Shown: positions 1-7,905 of the stretch, piece by piece
How the letters are laid out: each line of letters starts with the position of its first letter
How positions within the stretch are numbered: position 1 is the stretch's first letter
Assembly (NCBI GenBank): GCA_030951065.1
Contig: JAUZQH010000149.1
Location: 1-19,232 of the forward strand
Direction of reading: 5' to 3'
Length of the DNA stretch: 19,232 nt
Source: Mariprofundus sp.
GTDB taxonomy: Bacteria; Pseudomonadota; Zetaproteobacteria; Mariprofundales; Mariprofundaceae
Position numbers and translations under genes: made by a program
Notes under the pieces: model-generated
The model's database searches: none
Told to the model about the DNA's origin: nothing
What the model saw: the letters and a program-made list of their open reading frames with translations, nothing else

Positions 1-481
1 GTAAAGCCTGCTTGAGTATGGGTCGATCAAACGCCGCAGTCACCACGATGATTTTCATATCTCCAGCCAGTTCATGGTCAGCCTGTAATCGGTGCAGGAC
101 TTCTATGCCGTCAATACCGGGCATAAACACATCCAGCAGCAAAACATCCGGGCGCCAGGAACCGATCTGAATCAGGCCGGTATATCCATCATGGGCACAT
201 TTGATATCTGAAGGAAACGCAGCATCTTCAAGTATGCCTCTAAGCAACGTGCATACATGCGGCTCATCATCAACAATCAGTATGCGTGCCGGATTCTCAT
301 CCTCTGCCGGCATCTGCATACCCTGTGTCTGCATAAAGTGTTCTAAAGCCATCTCTGGAATACGCCAGTGACCACCCGGTGTCCGGATTCCCTGAAGGTC
401 TCCGCTGGCAATCCAGCGCTTGACTGTATTCAAACCAACACCAAGCACAGCGGCAGCCTCACCGGTAGTTACATAAGCCAT
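1..481 (-). CDS. Response regulator with N-terminal excisionase/MerR-type HTH (partial, runs off left edge)
   Basis: The first 160 residues are visible; the C-terminus lies outside the window. Residues 1-43 form an excisionase/MerR-type helix-turn-helix (TTGEAAAVLGVGLNTVKRW, then a GGHWRIP wing). Residues 66-160 begin a CheY-like receiver: ARILIVDDE with acidic residues D71/D72, phosphoacceptor D117 in LLLDVFMPGIDG, and T148 in IVVTA. The conserved lysine would lie beyond the edge. The order is DNA-binding domain first and receiver second, the reverse of OmpR/NarL proteins, so by inference this is a phosphorylation-controlled DNA-binding protein with unknown targets. The start ATG at 481 is preceded by a good ribosome site (AAGGGGGATGTT). 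No sensor kinase is visible nearby. The domain calls are secure; the signal it answers to is unknown. Confidence 0.9.
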   Translation of the reverse strand, partial: MAYVTTGEAAAVLGVGLNTVKRWIASGDLQGIRTPGGHWRIPEMALEHFMQTQGMQMPAEDENPARILIVDDEPHVCTLLRGILEDAAFPSDIKCAHDGYTGLIQIGSWRPDVLLLDVFMPGIDGIEVLHRLQADHELAGDMKIIVVTAAFDRPILKQAL

Positions 482-534
482 AACATCCCCCTTTTGCCGC
501 AACACTAGATGAACGTTTCGGCCATTAAAAGCAT

Positions 535-559
535 TTTGGATGGTTTGGATAGTTTAGAC
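535..559. promoter_or_regulatory. Three phased 9-base direct repeats upstream of the response regulator
   Basis: TTTGGAT occurs at 535-541 and 544-550, followed by the related TTTAGAC at 553-559, so the units are spaced exactly 9 bases apart. The array lies 54 to 78 bases upstream of the response-regulator ATG, in its only upstream region. Phased short repeats of this kind are typical of a protein-binding site; self-regulation by the HTH protein is inference only. Confidence 0.35.
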
Positions 560-640
560 GTTTTTATGCTTTGAGTTGTTGGCCACGAAGTGTTGATGTG
601 TCAGTACTTCCGCGCTGTTATAGACGGCCTGCCAAGTCAG

Positions 641-652
641 TATTCATGAATA
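641..652. repeat. Perfect 12-base palindrome TATTCATGAATA
   Basis: A perfect 12-base palindrome lies 14 bases past the mogA stop, in the 184-base gap between mogA and the response regulator. It has no T-run and is too short for a terminator. It could be half of an operator or chance. Confidence 0.3.
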
Positions 653-665
653 TCCGAACGAAAGA

Positions 666-1199
<534 letters not shown>

Positions 1200-1210
1200 T
1201 TATCATCCTT

Positions 1211-1315
1211 TTTTATCCACAGATGGACACAGATACACACAGATAAAATCGCTTAAAACTGGTCAAACAGCAGCTCTGGCTTCATCCGTGTTCATCTGCG
1301 TTGATCCGTGGCTAT
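1211..1315. repeat. Long imperfect inverted repeat, copy 1 (CACAGAT units)
   Basis: The left arm at 1211-1248 holds three CACAGAT units at a 10-base period. The right arm at 1281-1315 is their inverted counterpart (ATCCGTG, ATCTGCG, ATCCGTG). I count about 25 of 35 arm positions pairing, so RNA or single-stranded DNA could fold into a long stem with a loop of roughly 30 bases. It is non-coding and lies between moeA and mogA. Similar strings ending in ATCTGTGG recur in many unrelated bacterial genomes as far as I recall; the origin is unknown. Confidence 0.75.
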
Positions 1316-1321
1316 CAATCC

Positions 1322-1424
1322 TTTTTCCACAGATGCACACAGGTATACGCAGATAAGTCATTGAGGCCAAGTCAGGCAAAGCTCTTGTTCCATCCGTGTG
1401 TATCTGCGTTCATCTGTGGCTATA
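1322..1424. repeat. Long imperfect inverted repeat, copy 2, overlapping the moeA stop codon
   Basis: This is a second copy in the same orientation as copy 1. The left arm (1325-1356) has CACAGAT, CACAGGT and CGCAGAT at a 10-base period; the right arm (1389-1423) has ATCCGTG, ATCTGCG and ATCTGTG followed by GCTAT. The loop sequence differs from copy 1 while the arms are conserved. The moeA TAG stop (1420-1422) is made of the terminal bases of this repeat. Confidence 0.75.
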
Positions 1425-2682
1425 AATCAGCTTCTGACTGAAAATCCTTGCCCTGCAACAGCTGCACCACCACTTTATCGCCCGCCTGCATGCTTTCACA
1501 CTCAGCCGGTACGATAATAAAACCCTCGGCCTGCGCCATACTCATCAGTACGCCGCTGCCCTGTGTGCCGGTCGAGCTGGCGATATAAGCATCCCCGTCG
1601 CGTTGCAATATCGCACGCACAAAATGTGCCCGTCCGGCCCGATCTTTCAGATCGTGTGCCAACCGTGCTGTGATGGTGCGCCGGAACAGGTTTTTATAAC
1701 CGCTCATCGCACGCAGTGCCGGGCCGACAAACTGCTCGAAGCAAACCATACTCGATACCGGATTGCCCGGCAGCCCGAACACGGCCGTACCATTTTCAGA
1801 CGGCCCGCCTTTTGATGTACCAAACGCCAGCGGGTGACCAGGGCGCATGGCTACACGCCAGAAGTGCATGGTGATACCCAGCGCATCGAGTGTTGGCCGT
1901 ACAAAATCGTGATGTCCGACCGATACACCGCCGCTGGCCAGCAGCACGTCATATTCCAGCCCTTGCGCCAGCCTGGCCTTCAGTTCGATCGGATTGTCGT
2001 GCGCGATACCGAGCAGCGTCGGCGTAATCCCGAGCGCCCTGCACTGCGCATACAGCGCATGTGAATTGGCATCGGGAATTTTGTTTTCATCAATCGGATC
2101 GTCAATACCTTCCAGCTCATCGCCGGTGGACAGAATCGCCACTGTGGGGCGCGCAAATACCGATACCTGTTTCTGCTTCACCATGGCCAGAATCGCCAGT
2201 ACACCCGGCGATATTTCCGTACCCTGTTTGAGCACCACTTCACCGTCGCGCAGGTTCTCACCCAAAGGCCGGATGTTCGCGCCCTGCTTCGGCGGCACCA
2301 GAATCAGCACATCATCGCCATCCGCCTGCGTATCCTCGACACGAATCACCGTATCGGCACCTGCCGGTGTCGGCGCGCCGGTCATAATGCGTGCGGCCCT
2401 GCCGGACAACACTTTTACCTGCGGCATCTGTCCGGCCCGGATATCATCCACCACGTTCAAACGCACCGGCGCATCGGCTGTCGCTTCGGCAATATCGGCA
2501 AAACGCACGGCATAACCGTCCATGGCCGACACATCGTACGGCGGATGATTGCGATTCGCCGCCACATCCTCCGCCAGCATGCGCCCGAGCGAGTCATGCA
2601 GAGCCACGGCCTCCGGGCGCATCTGCGATACATGCGATAAAATACACTGCTGCGCCTCGGTCACCGAACGATAAGCCGTCAT
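1420..2682 (-). CDS. moeA: Molybdopterin molybdenumtransferase MoeA
   Basis: MoeA inserts molybdate into adenylyl-molybdopterin made by MogA, giving Mo-molybdopterin. From the ATG at 2682 the protein has 420 residues, normal for the family. Visible signatures include SAMDGYAV near residue 48, ILSTGDEL, GGVSVGHHDFV, MRPGHPLAFG and GLPGNPVSS. I chose the ATG at 2682 because it has a good ribosome site (AGGGAGAG, 5 bases upstream) and gives the usual distance to the SAMDGYAV motif. A TTG at 2736 also has a strong AGGAG in front of it and would add 18 residues. The C-terminus ends in the right arm of a palindromic repeat, which supplies the TAG stop. The upstream neighbour is the GGDEF-EAL gene, 118 bases away. 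Confidence 0.94.
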   Translation of the reverse strand: MTAYRSVTEAQQCILSHVSQMRPEAVALHDSLGRMLAEDVAANRNHPPYDVSAMDGYAVRFADIAEATADAPVRLNVVDDIRAGQMPQVKVLSGRAARIMTGAPTPAGADTVIRVEDTQADGDDVLILVPPKQGANIRPLGENLRDGEVVLKQGTEISPGVLAILAMVKQKQVSVFARPTVAILSTGDELEGIDDPIDENKIPDANSHALYAQCRALGITPTLLGIAHDNPIELKARLAQGLEYDVLLASGGVSVGHHDFVRPTLDALGITMHFWRVAMRPGHPLAFGTSKGGPSENGTAVFGLPGNPVSSMVCFEQFVGPALRAMSGYKNLFRRTITARLAHDLKDRAGRAHFVRAILQRDGDAYIASSTGTQGSGVLMSMAQAEGFIIVPAECESMQAGDKVVVQLLQGKDFQSEADL

Positions 2683-2800
2683 ATGCTCTCCCTGTCTTTC
2701 AAACCATCTCTGCATGCGAAACAGATACTCACCCAATCCTTCTCCTGTTCAAGCCCGACTCTGTACAGGTTAATCCACACTTTCATGTATTCAACCTGAA

Positions 2801-5446
2801 TCAGATAACAGGATCGCTGGAAGGTGCAGCAAGTCGGCAACAGCGCTCCAGATGCAAACTTGTCTCATCGGCCGAGAGCGGCGGGCTGAATAAATACCCC
2901 TGGATGGCATCACAACCCTCCTGACGCAAAAATTCAAGCTGTGTCTCGGTCTCCACACCTTCTGCAATCACCTTCATGTTCAGGTCGTGGGCCATTTTGA
3001 TGGTCGAACGGACAATTGCCACATTATCCTTGTCATCGGGCAAATCACGAATAAAAGCCATGTCGATCTTAAGCCAATCCGCAGGGAATCGTTTCAAATA
3101 GGCCAGCGATGAATAACCGGTACCGAAATCATCAATCGCGATAGAGATACCTCCATTCACCAGTTCCTGCATAATATCGCAAGCCAATTCCGGATCATCC
3201 ATTGCCGCAGTTTCGGTGATTTCAATCTCTATCCATTCCGGCCTTGCCCCGGCTTCCCGGATAGTCGCCAGAATTTCTTGAGCCAGCCCTTTCTGTATCA
3301 GCTGAACAGCTGACAGGTTGATGCCAATGCGCCCCGCCAGCATATCATCTTTTTTCCAGGCAATTGCCTGTTGGCATGCCTGCTCCAGCAGCAAAAAGGA
3401 GATCGGGTGAACAAGACCTGTTTCTTCAGCCAGCGGCACGAACTGATCCGGCGGAATCAAACCGTGCTCGGGATGTTGCCAGCGGATCAACCCCTCCAAT
3501 CCGATAATCTCGCCATCGACCAGCCGGTGTTTACTTTGATAATACAATCGCAGTTGCCCCTCATCCATCGCCCTGGAGAGCTCCTGCTCCATCTGCAATC
3601 GCTTCCTGGTCTGTTCTTCGATCGCATTTTCAAAACAATGAATGTTCAAATGATGATGCTTTGCAAAATTCATGGCCGTAGCGGCATGTCTGATCAGGGT
3701 CTCGACATCATCCCCGTCATCCGGAAAAACAGCAACGCCGATACTAACACCCAGTGACACTTCCTGAACCTGCAAATCATACGGTCTGCTCAGAACTGCC
3801 TTCACTTTTCCTGCCACCTGCATGGAGGTGCTTATATCCGCATCGGGCAGCATGATTGCAAACTCATTTCCATCCATACGAGCCATAGAATCCGGTTCGC
3901 GCAATAGCTCGAGCAGTCTCCCGGCGGTAATCTGTAACACCTGATCGCCAGCTGAAAATCCCATTGTATCATTGATTTCCCTGAATCGATCAATATCCAG
4001 CACGAGCAGCCCGATCTGGTAATTTCCCCGCCGCGCCAGTTCCATCATCCGCCCCAGTCGATCCGTAAACAACCAACGATTGGGCAGTCGCGTTACGGTA
4101 TCGAAACTGGATAACCGCATCAGTTTCGCCTCGGTGTCCTTGCGCTCGGATATGTCACGCAGCATCAGTGCAAGCTGTTGTTCGCCTGCGGCCAGAAATG
4201 TATTGGCGATCAGCTCGGCAAAAAACGCGGAGCCATCCTTGCGCCGCGCCTGTACCTCGCACACGCCAGCTGATGTATTGCTACAAGCACCCAGAACCAT
4301 ATCGTTCAACCATGGTTCATGCACATCCTGCAATAGCAAATCATCAATGCTAAGGCCGCGCCATTCACGGGATCGATATCCAAACAGGCTACAGGCAGCC
4401 GGATTGGCGTGCCGGATTGCTCCGTCCATATCCGCAAACAGAATAGCATCTCTGGCATGATCAAGAATGGATGCGAGCCTGTGTCGTTTATCCAGCGCAT
4501 CCTGAGACCGTTTCTGCACATCGCGGCGCAAGCGCGTGTTATATCGCATCATGCTATAGCCCCAAAGTATCAGTACCAGGCTAATGATAATACCCGACAT
4601 CAAGCCCCAGAATGCCAGCGGGGCCGCATGAGCAAACAGATCAGCAATGAGTGCCGGCATGGCAACCGCATGGATGATAAACTGACTGCCAGCCAGATCG
4701 AAACTGCCCTTCCAGACCCCCTCCATTGTTGCATCGGATCGTGGCGCACTGATATACAGCGGGATAATCTCCGGGTGGTCCGCTATATCTGCGCTGACCT
4801 GTGCCCGGATCGATGGTTTAATCGACACGTTGATCGACATGTCTGCGGCCAGTTGACGTTTTCCTGCAGACTTCAGCACGTGCTCCAAAACAGGCCGGGC
4901 GGCAATATCGACAATCAGCATACTGCATTTCTGCTGAGCACAGACCTTGTGAAATGTGCGCAGCAATGGTCCTGTTTCGCCCGCCTGAGCCACGGTGATG
5001 CGCATTTGACCGGGAGCAAGTGTTGGCCAGTCGGACACGTCGGCTGGCGGTAGTGGCAACCCGGGCAGAGCCGGGTCGGCATAGTGAACCGGCACACGGC
5101 TACCGGGAAAATAGATAGCAGCCTGCACCAGAACTCCGGCATGCATGGATGCATAAGCCTGCAGCAACGCTTGCGCCTCTTTCTGTTCACTCATCACGTC
5201 ATGTACCAGCATTTCTGAATATACATATGCTGCCAGGCCGCGTGTGATATTCAGGCGCTGGGCAATGACCTCTTTCAAATCATAGAGGAGCAGCTCACTG
5301 CGATGGGCGACTTCGCGCTGAGTAAACTCAGCCCTGGCCTGGGAAAAATGAAGATAAACCCCGATCCCTGCTGCCACTGTGACAAGCACCACCAGCACCC
5401 AGCCATGACGGGCCAAACGGGACATGATCCTTTTAGCCATCACCAA
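2801..5446 (-). CDS. Membrane CHASE-like/PAS/GGDEF/EAL protein, GGDEF degenerate
   Basis: This is a probable cyclic-di-GMP phosphodiesterase of the inner membrane, 881 residues. There is a transmembrane helix at about 17-34, a periplasmic CHASE-like sensor region at about 35-270, and a second helix at about 276-297. A PAS domain follows at about 320-436, then GGDEF (about 445-607) and EAL (about 615-865). The GGDEF signature reads DGNEF at 525-529, lacking the metal-binding acidic residue, so cyclase activity is unlikely. The EAL side keeps E651-G-L, N710, E745, D772/D773, K793, E829 and Q849, as expected of an active phosphodiesterase. A TAG codon directly upstream leaves TTG (5446), GTG (5443) or ATG (5440) as the start; AGGA is best spaced for TTG. 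It sits between mobA and moeA; the ligand is unknown. Confidence 0.9.
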   Translation of the reverse strand: MVMAKRIMSRLARHGWVLVVLVTVAAGIGVYLHFSQARAEFTQREVAHRSELLLYDLKEVIAQRLNITRGLAAYVYSEMLVHDVMSEQKEAQALLQAYASMHAGVLVQAAIYFPGSRVPVHYADPALPGLPLPPADVSDWPTLAPGQMRITVAQAGETGPLLRTFHKVCAQQKCSMLIVDIAARPVLEHVLKSAGKRQLAADMSINVSIKPSIRAQVSADIADHPEIIPLYISAPRSDATMEGVWKGSFDLAGSQFIIHAVAMPALIADLFAHAAPLAFWGLMSGIIISLVLILWGYSMMRYNTRLRRDVQKRSQDALDKRHRLASILDHARDAILFADMDGAIRHANPAACSLFGYRSREWRGLSIDDLLLQDVHEPWLNDMVLGACSNTSAGVCEVQARRKDGSAFFAELIANTFLAAGEQQLALMLRDISERKDTEAKLMRLSSFDTVTRLPNRWLFTDRLGRMMELARRGNYQIGLLVLDIDRFREINDTMGFSAGDQVLQITAGRLLELLREPDSMARMDGNEFAIMLPDADISTSMQVAGKVKAVLSRPYDLQVQEVSLGVSIGVAVFPDDGDDVETLIRHAATAMNFAKHHHLNIHCFENAIEEQTRKRLQMEQELSRAMDEGQLRLYYQSKHRLVDGEIIGLEGLIRWQHPEHGLIPPDQFVPLAEETGLVHPISFLLLEQACQQAIAWKKDDMLAGRIGINLSAVQLIQKGLAQEILATIREAGARPEWIEIEITETAAMDDPELACDIMQELVNGGISIAIDDFGTGYSSLAYLKRFPADWLKIDMAFIRDLPDDKDNVAIVRSTIKMAHDLNMKVIAEGVETETQLEFLRQEGCDAIQGYLFSPPLSADETSLHLERCCRLAAPSSDPVI

Positions 5447-5535
5447 CTACTTTTCCTCAACCACATCAGTAACCTCCATCCAAATTGAAACACCGAAACA
5501 GCGTAAAGAAAATCAGAGCCAGTGTCTCCTTTTCC

Positions 5536-5566
5536 CCTGAATTCAGGTGCATATAAAAAACCTGAA
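5536..5566. promoter_or_regulatory. Nested palindromes upstream of the GGDEF-EAL gene
   Basis: A perfect 12-base palindrome, CCTGAATTCAGG (5536-5547), overlaps a second inverted repeat, TTCAGGT (5542-5548) and ACCTGAA (5560-5566) with an 11-base A-rich loop. The array lies in the 130-base gap between the mobA stop and the GGDEF-EAL start. No T-run follows on either strand, so an operator is more likely than a terminator. ACCTGAA also occurs at 2794-2800, just after the same gene. Confidence 0.35.
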
Positions 5567-5576
5567 ACATTCGAAA

Positions 5577-6164
5577 TCATAACAGCTGTGTTATATCAGC
5601 ATGCAAATCTTCGGGTGTGTCGAAATCCACGAAACTGCGCAAGTCCGGGTCGAATACGCGTAAGTCAGCTTCGGTCAAAACTGCAGTGTTCAGCGACGGT
5701 ATCAAACGCATCAGGCTGCGCCGACCCTGAGCGATGCGGGACCGCATTGCAGGCAGGCAGGCCTGTTTGGCGTAAAAGGCGGGCATCGGTTGTAAATGCC
5801 CCTCGACTTCGGCCAGCACGGCATCGTGACCCGCGCGCTGCGCTGCCATCTGCTGTAGAACATCGGGCACAACAAAGGGCATATCCACCCCCACGACACA
5901 GAGCCAGTCGGTATGGATTGTTTCCAGCACAGCGACAATGCCCAGCATCGGGGCGTGATCATCGCTGCCATCGAACACCTGTGGCAACAGCGTATCATCC
6001 CGGCGGCTGCGTACACTCACGACGATATTGGAAAACAACGGCTTCAATCGTTGCTCGGCTCGCGCCAGCAGTGATTGCCCCTCAAAGATCAGCGAGGCTT
6101 TATCCTGCCCCATGCGGCGGGACTGCCCACCAGCCAGAATCACTGCCGTGCAGTTTTCAATCAT
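5577..6164 (-). CDS. mobA: Molybdenum cofactor guanylyltransferase MobA
   Basis: MobA transfers GMP from GTP to Mo-molybdopterin, producing the bis-MGD cofactor that DMSO-reductase-family enzymes such as NapA require. The protein has 195 residues, the usual size. Visible motifs are the nucleotide-binding LAGGQSRRMGQDK at 10-22, VDMPF at 93-97 and FVDFDTPEDL at 178-187, where D replaces the more usual N. The reading frame is open upstream to 6290, but that stretch has no family similarity and overlaps the preceding gene. The ATG at 6164 places the LAGG motif correctly and overlaps the PPOX-gene stop by 8 bases (ATGATTGA), pointing to translational coupling. It is the last gene of the moaD-moaE-mobB-PPOX-mobA run. 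Confidence 0.94.
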   Translation of the reverse strand: MIENCTAVILAGGQSRRMGQDKASLIFEGQSLLARAEQRLKPLFSNIVVSVRSRRDDTLLPQVFDGSDDHAPMLGIVAVLETIHTDWLCVVGVDMPFVVPDVLQQMAAQRAGHDAVLAEVEGHLQPMPAFYAKQACLPAMRSRIAQGRRSLMRLIPSLNTAVLTEADLRVFDPDLRSFVDFDTPEDLHADITQLL

Positions 6165-6702
6165 CGTCAATCGGAATCGGCTCACCGTCCAGGCTGATGC
6201 TGTTTTTGTCGCGCCAGTAGTCGCGTATGCCTGCATCGCCCTTCTTCTCGGCCCAGCGATTGAGCAGCGGCCGCTGGCCGGTGAAATCATACAGCGGTAC
6301 GCCGAAGCCGCAGGAGGTATGTACCAGATCGACCGTCAAATCGAATATCTGCCGTGCCCCCGGCAACGGATCGAAATGCGCGTACAGCTCTCCCCATGCC
6401 TTATCCGGTGGCAACACCATGCGCGCGGTACCGTACAGACGCAGAATCAGCGGCGGACCTTCGAAGGCGCAAAACATGATGGTCATACGTGGGTCGCTTT
6501 GCAGATGTGCCGCTGTTTCATTGCCACTGCCGGTCAGGTTCAGCCAGATCACCCGATCCGGAGCGAGTATTCGCAGGGAATCCATGCCCTTGGGCGAGAG
6601 GTTGATGCGGCTGTCCGCCGTCGCCGTGGCTACAAAATACATCTGCTGCTTGCGGATAAATGCGGCGTGTTTTTCGTTGATCGAAGTAAACTTCTCACCC
6701 AT
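6157..6702 (-). CDS. Pyridoxamine 5'-phosphate oxidase (PPOX)-family FMN-binding split-barrel protein
   Basis: This 181-residue protein is of the PPOX-like flavin-binding type. Recognisable features are the N-terminal FVATATADSRINLSPKG stretch, the core LTGSGNETAAHL and MTIMFCAFEGPP, and the C-terminal SCGFGVPLYDFTGQRPLL followed by RWAEKKG. It is unlikely to be the vitamin B6 enzyme PdxH, which is longer and has a different C-terminus. The substrate is unknown; FMN or F420 redox or a binding role is known for the superfamily. It overlaps mobB upstream and mobA downstream by 8 bases each, so it is translated with them. I chose the ATG at 6702 because AGGA lies 8 bases before it; an ATG at 6708 is only 2 bases from the same site. 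Confidence 0.85.
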   Translation of the reverse strand: MGEKFTSINEKHAAFIRKQQMYFVATATADSRINLSPKGMDSLRILAPDRVIWLNLTGSGNETAAHLQSDPRMTIMFCAFEGPPLILRLYGTARMVLPPDKAWGELYAHFDPLPGARQIFDLTVDLVHTSCGFGVPLYDFTGQRPLLNRWAEKKGDAGIRDYWRDKNSISLDGEPIPIDDD

Positions 6703-7213
6703 AGCCATGTTCCTGTTTCAGCCAGTCCAGAATAAACGCGACAATCGCATCGCCATCGTTCAGATCGAGTACAGGTACGCTTACATCCAGTGCATCAACA
6801 TCCGTTGCCACAGCCAGAAGATCGGACATATCGCAACGCAGGTCGATACAACGTGCAGACCGCACCACCTCGATTTTCGGGCACGGCATCGCAGCATAAC
6901 CTTCGACCAGCACCAGATCGGCATCGGGAAACATGGCTGCCGCCAGCTCCTGCGGTGACATCGGCGCATTGATATCCGCCACCATCAACATGCGTTCCGG
7001 GCCAACCAGCAGAGAGGCGACCGCTCCGGCCTGTTTGTGCCGCCAGCTGTCCTTGCCGGGCGCATCCATCTCAGGTTGATGATGCGAATGTTTGATGGTG
7101 GCAATATGCAATCCACGTGCACTCAGTGTGCCAATCAGGCTTTCCATCAGCGTTGTTTTGCCGGAATTGGAATAACCGACGATGGCCAGCAGCGGCGGCG
7201 TTGCACGCATCAT
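6695..7213 (-). CDS. mobB: Molybdopterin-guanine dinucleotide biosynthesis adapter MobB
   Basis: MobB is a GTP-binding P-loop protein that assists MobA in forming MGD; it is not strictly essential in Escherichia coli. The 172-residue protein has the P-loop GYSNSGKTT at 13-21. The family motif ATIKHSHHQPEMDAPGKDS follows at about 38-56, then an SWRHKQAGA segment. Two adjacent ATGs (7213 and 7210) are possible starts; both overlap the moaE stop, indicating coupled translation. The stop overlaps the start of the PPOX gene. Confidence 0.93.
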   Translation of the reverse strand: MMRATPPLLAIVGYSNSGKTTLMESLIGTLSARGLHIATIKHSHHQPEMDAPGKDSWRHKQAGAVASLLVGPERMLMVADINAPMSPQELAAAMFPDADLVLVEGYAAMPCPKIEVVRSARCIDLRCDMSDLLAVATDVDALDVSVPVLDLNDGDAIVAFILDWLKQEHGYG

Positions 7214-7632
7214 GGGTGTTGTGTCACCCAGGTATCACCATCCGGTGTGGTTTCCTTTTTCCAGATCGGCACACGTTTTTTAAGCTCGTCAATCAACCAT
7301 TCGCAGGCTTCAAAAGCAGGTTTCCTGTGCTCGGCACCGACCACGATCAAGACAATCTGATCGCCGGCATGGACAGTTGTTACACGGTGAATAATACGCG
7401 CCTCAATGATATCAAAACGCGCCAGTGCTTCATCACGGAGCACAGGGAGCGCCTTTTCGGCCATGCCGGCATATTGCTCAAATTCGATAGAGAACACATT
7501 ACGCCCTTCGGAAAAATCACGTGCGCAACCAAGAAATATGGCAATGCCGCCGATACGCTTCGAGCTGGCACGCAGCGCATTCACTTCGGCTTCAATCGAA
7601 AAATCATCTTCCTGAATACGGACAGCTTTCAT
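7210..7632 (-). CDS. moaE: Molybdopterin synthase catalytic subunit MoaE
   Basis: MoaE is the large subunit of the MoaD2-MoaE2 synthase, which turns cPMP into molybdopterin using sulfur carried on the MoaD C-terminus. The 140-residue protein has IAIFLGCARD at 30-39, HRVTTVHAGD at 82-91, VVGAEHRKPAF near 97 and KKRVPIWKKE at 118-127. Lysines 119 and 126 match the catalytic lysines known in the E. coli enzyme at the same numbers. The ATG abuts the moaD stop with no intervening base, so the two subunits are probably made in step. Confidence 0.95.
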   Translation of the reverse strand: MKAVRIQEDDFSIEAEVNALRASSKRIGGIAIFLGCARDFSEGRNVFSIEFEQYAGMAEKALPVLRDEALARFDIIEARIIHRVTTVHAGDQIVLIVVGAEHRKPAFEACEWLIDELKKRVPIWKKETTPDGDTWVTQHP

Positions 7633-7860
7633 TCAGCCCCCTGAAAACGGCGGCATCACCGCCACTTCATCGCCGGCTTTTACCGGGGTGTTCAAATTAT
7701 TCACCTGATCCTGATTTACAGCCACCAATAAAGGTTTGAAATCTTCACAGCCTGCAGCATGAACGACATCCGCAATTGTCATCCCTGCTTTCACAGGCAA
7801 TACCATATCATGTCGCCTCAATTTTTCGGCGATCACACCAAAAAACAGCACTTTAATCAT
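7633..7860 (-). CDS. moaD: Molybdopterin synthase sulfur carrier subunit MoaD
   Basis: MoaD is the small ubiquitin-fold subunit of molybdopterin synthase. It has 75 residues and ends in PPFSGG; the terminal Gly-Gly is adenylated by MoeB and thiolated before docking into MoaE. Other family marks are the MIKVLFFGVIAE start and the AVMPPFSGG tail. No MoeB gene is visible here, so activation must come from elsewhere in the genome. The start at 7860 is 45 bases after the lipoprotein stop; I see no strong ribosome site in that gap and no terminator, so read-through from the MCE operon is plausible. Confidence 0.93.
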   Translation of the reverse strand: MIKVLFFGVIAEKLRRHDMVLPVKAGMTIADVVHAAGCEDFKPLLVAVNQDQVNNLNTPVKAGDEVAVMPPFSGG

Positions 7861-7905
7861 GTTTTCAGCGACATGGTTCGATTTCTGTCGGCATTGCTCT
7901 CCATG

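Noticed and set aside
1211..1424. CRISPR array or IS element
   Set aside because: There are only two copies, each an inverted repeat with 10-base internal units, with no regular spacers, no cas genes, no transposase and no flanking duplication that I can see.
5522..6220. 232-residue plus-strand open frame
   Set aside because: It lies antisense to mobA, which has clear motifs; the product is Arg/Pro-rich without family features. The other plus-strand open frames, such as 1994-2515, 4409-5053, 12336-13070 and 17138-17788, are likewise shadows of conserved minus-strand genes.
6165..6290. N-terminal extension of mobA
   Set aside because: The extra 42 residues lie inside the PPOX gene and precede the conserved LAGG start region; the overlapping ATG at 6164 is the better start.
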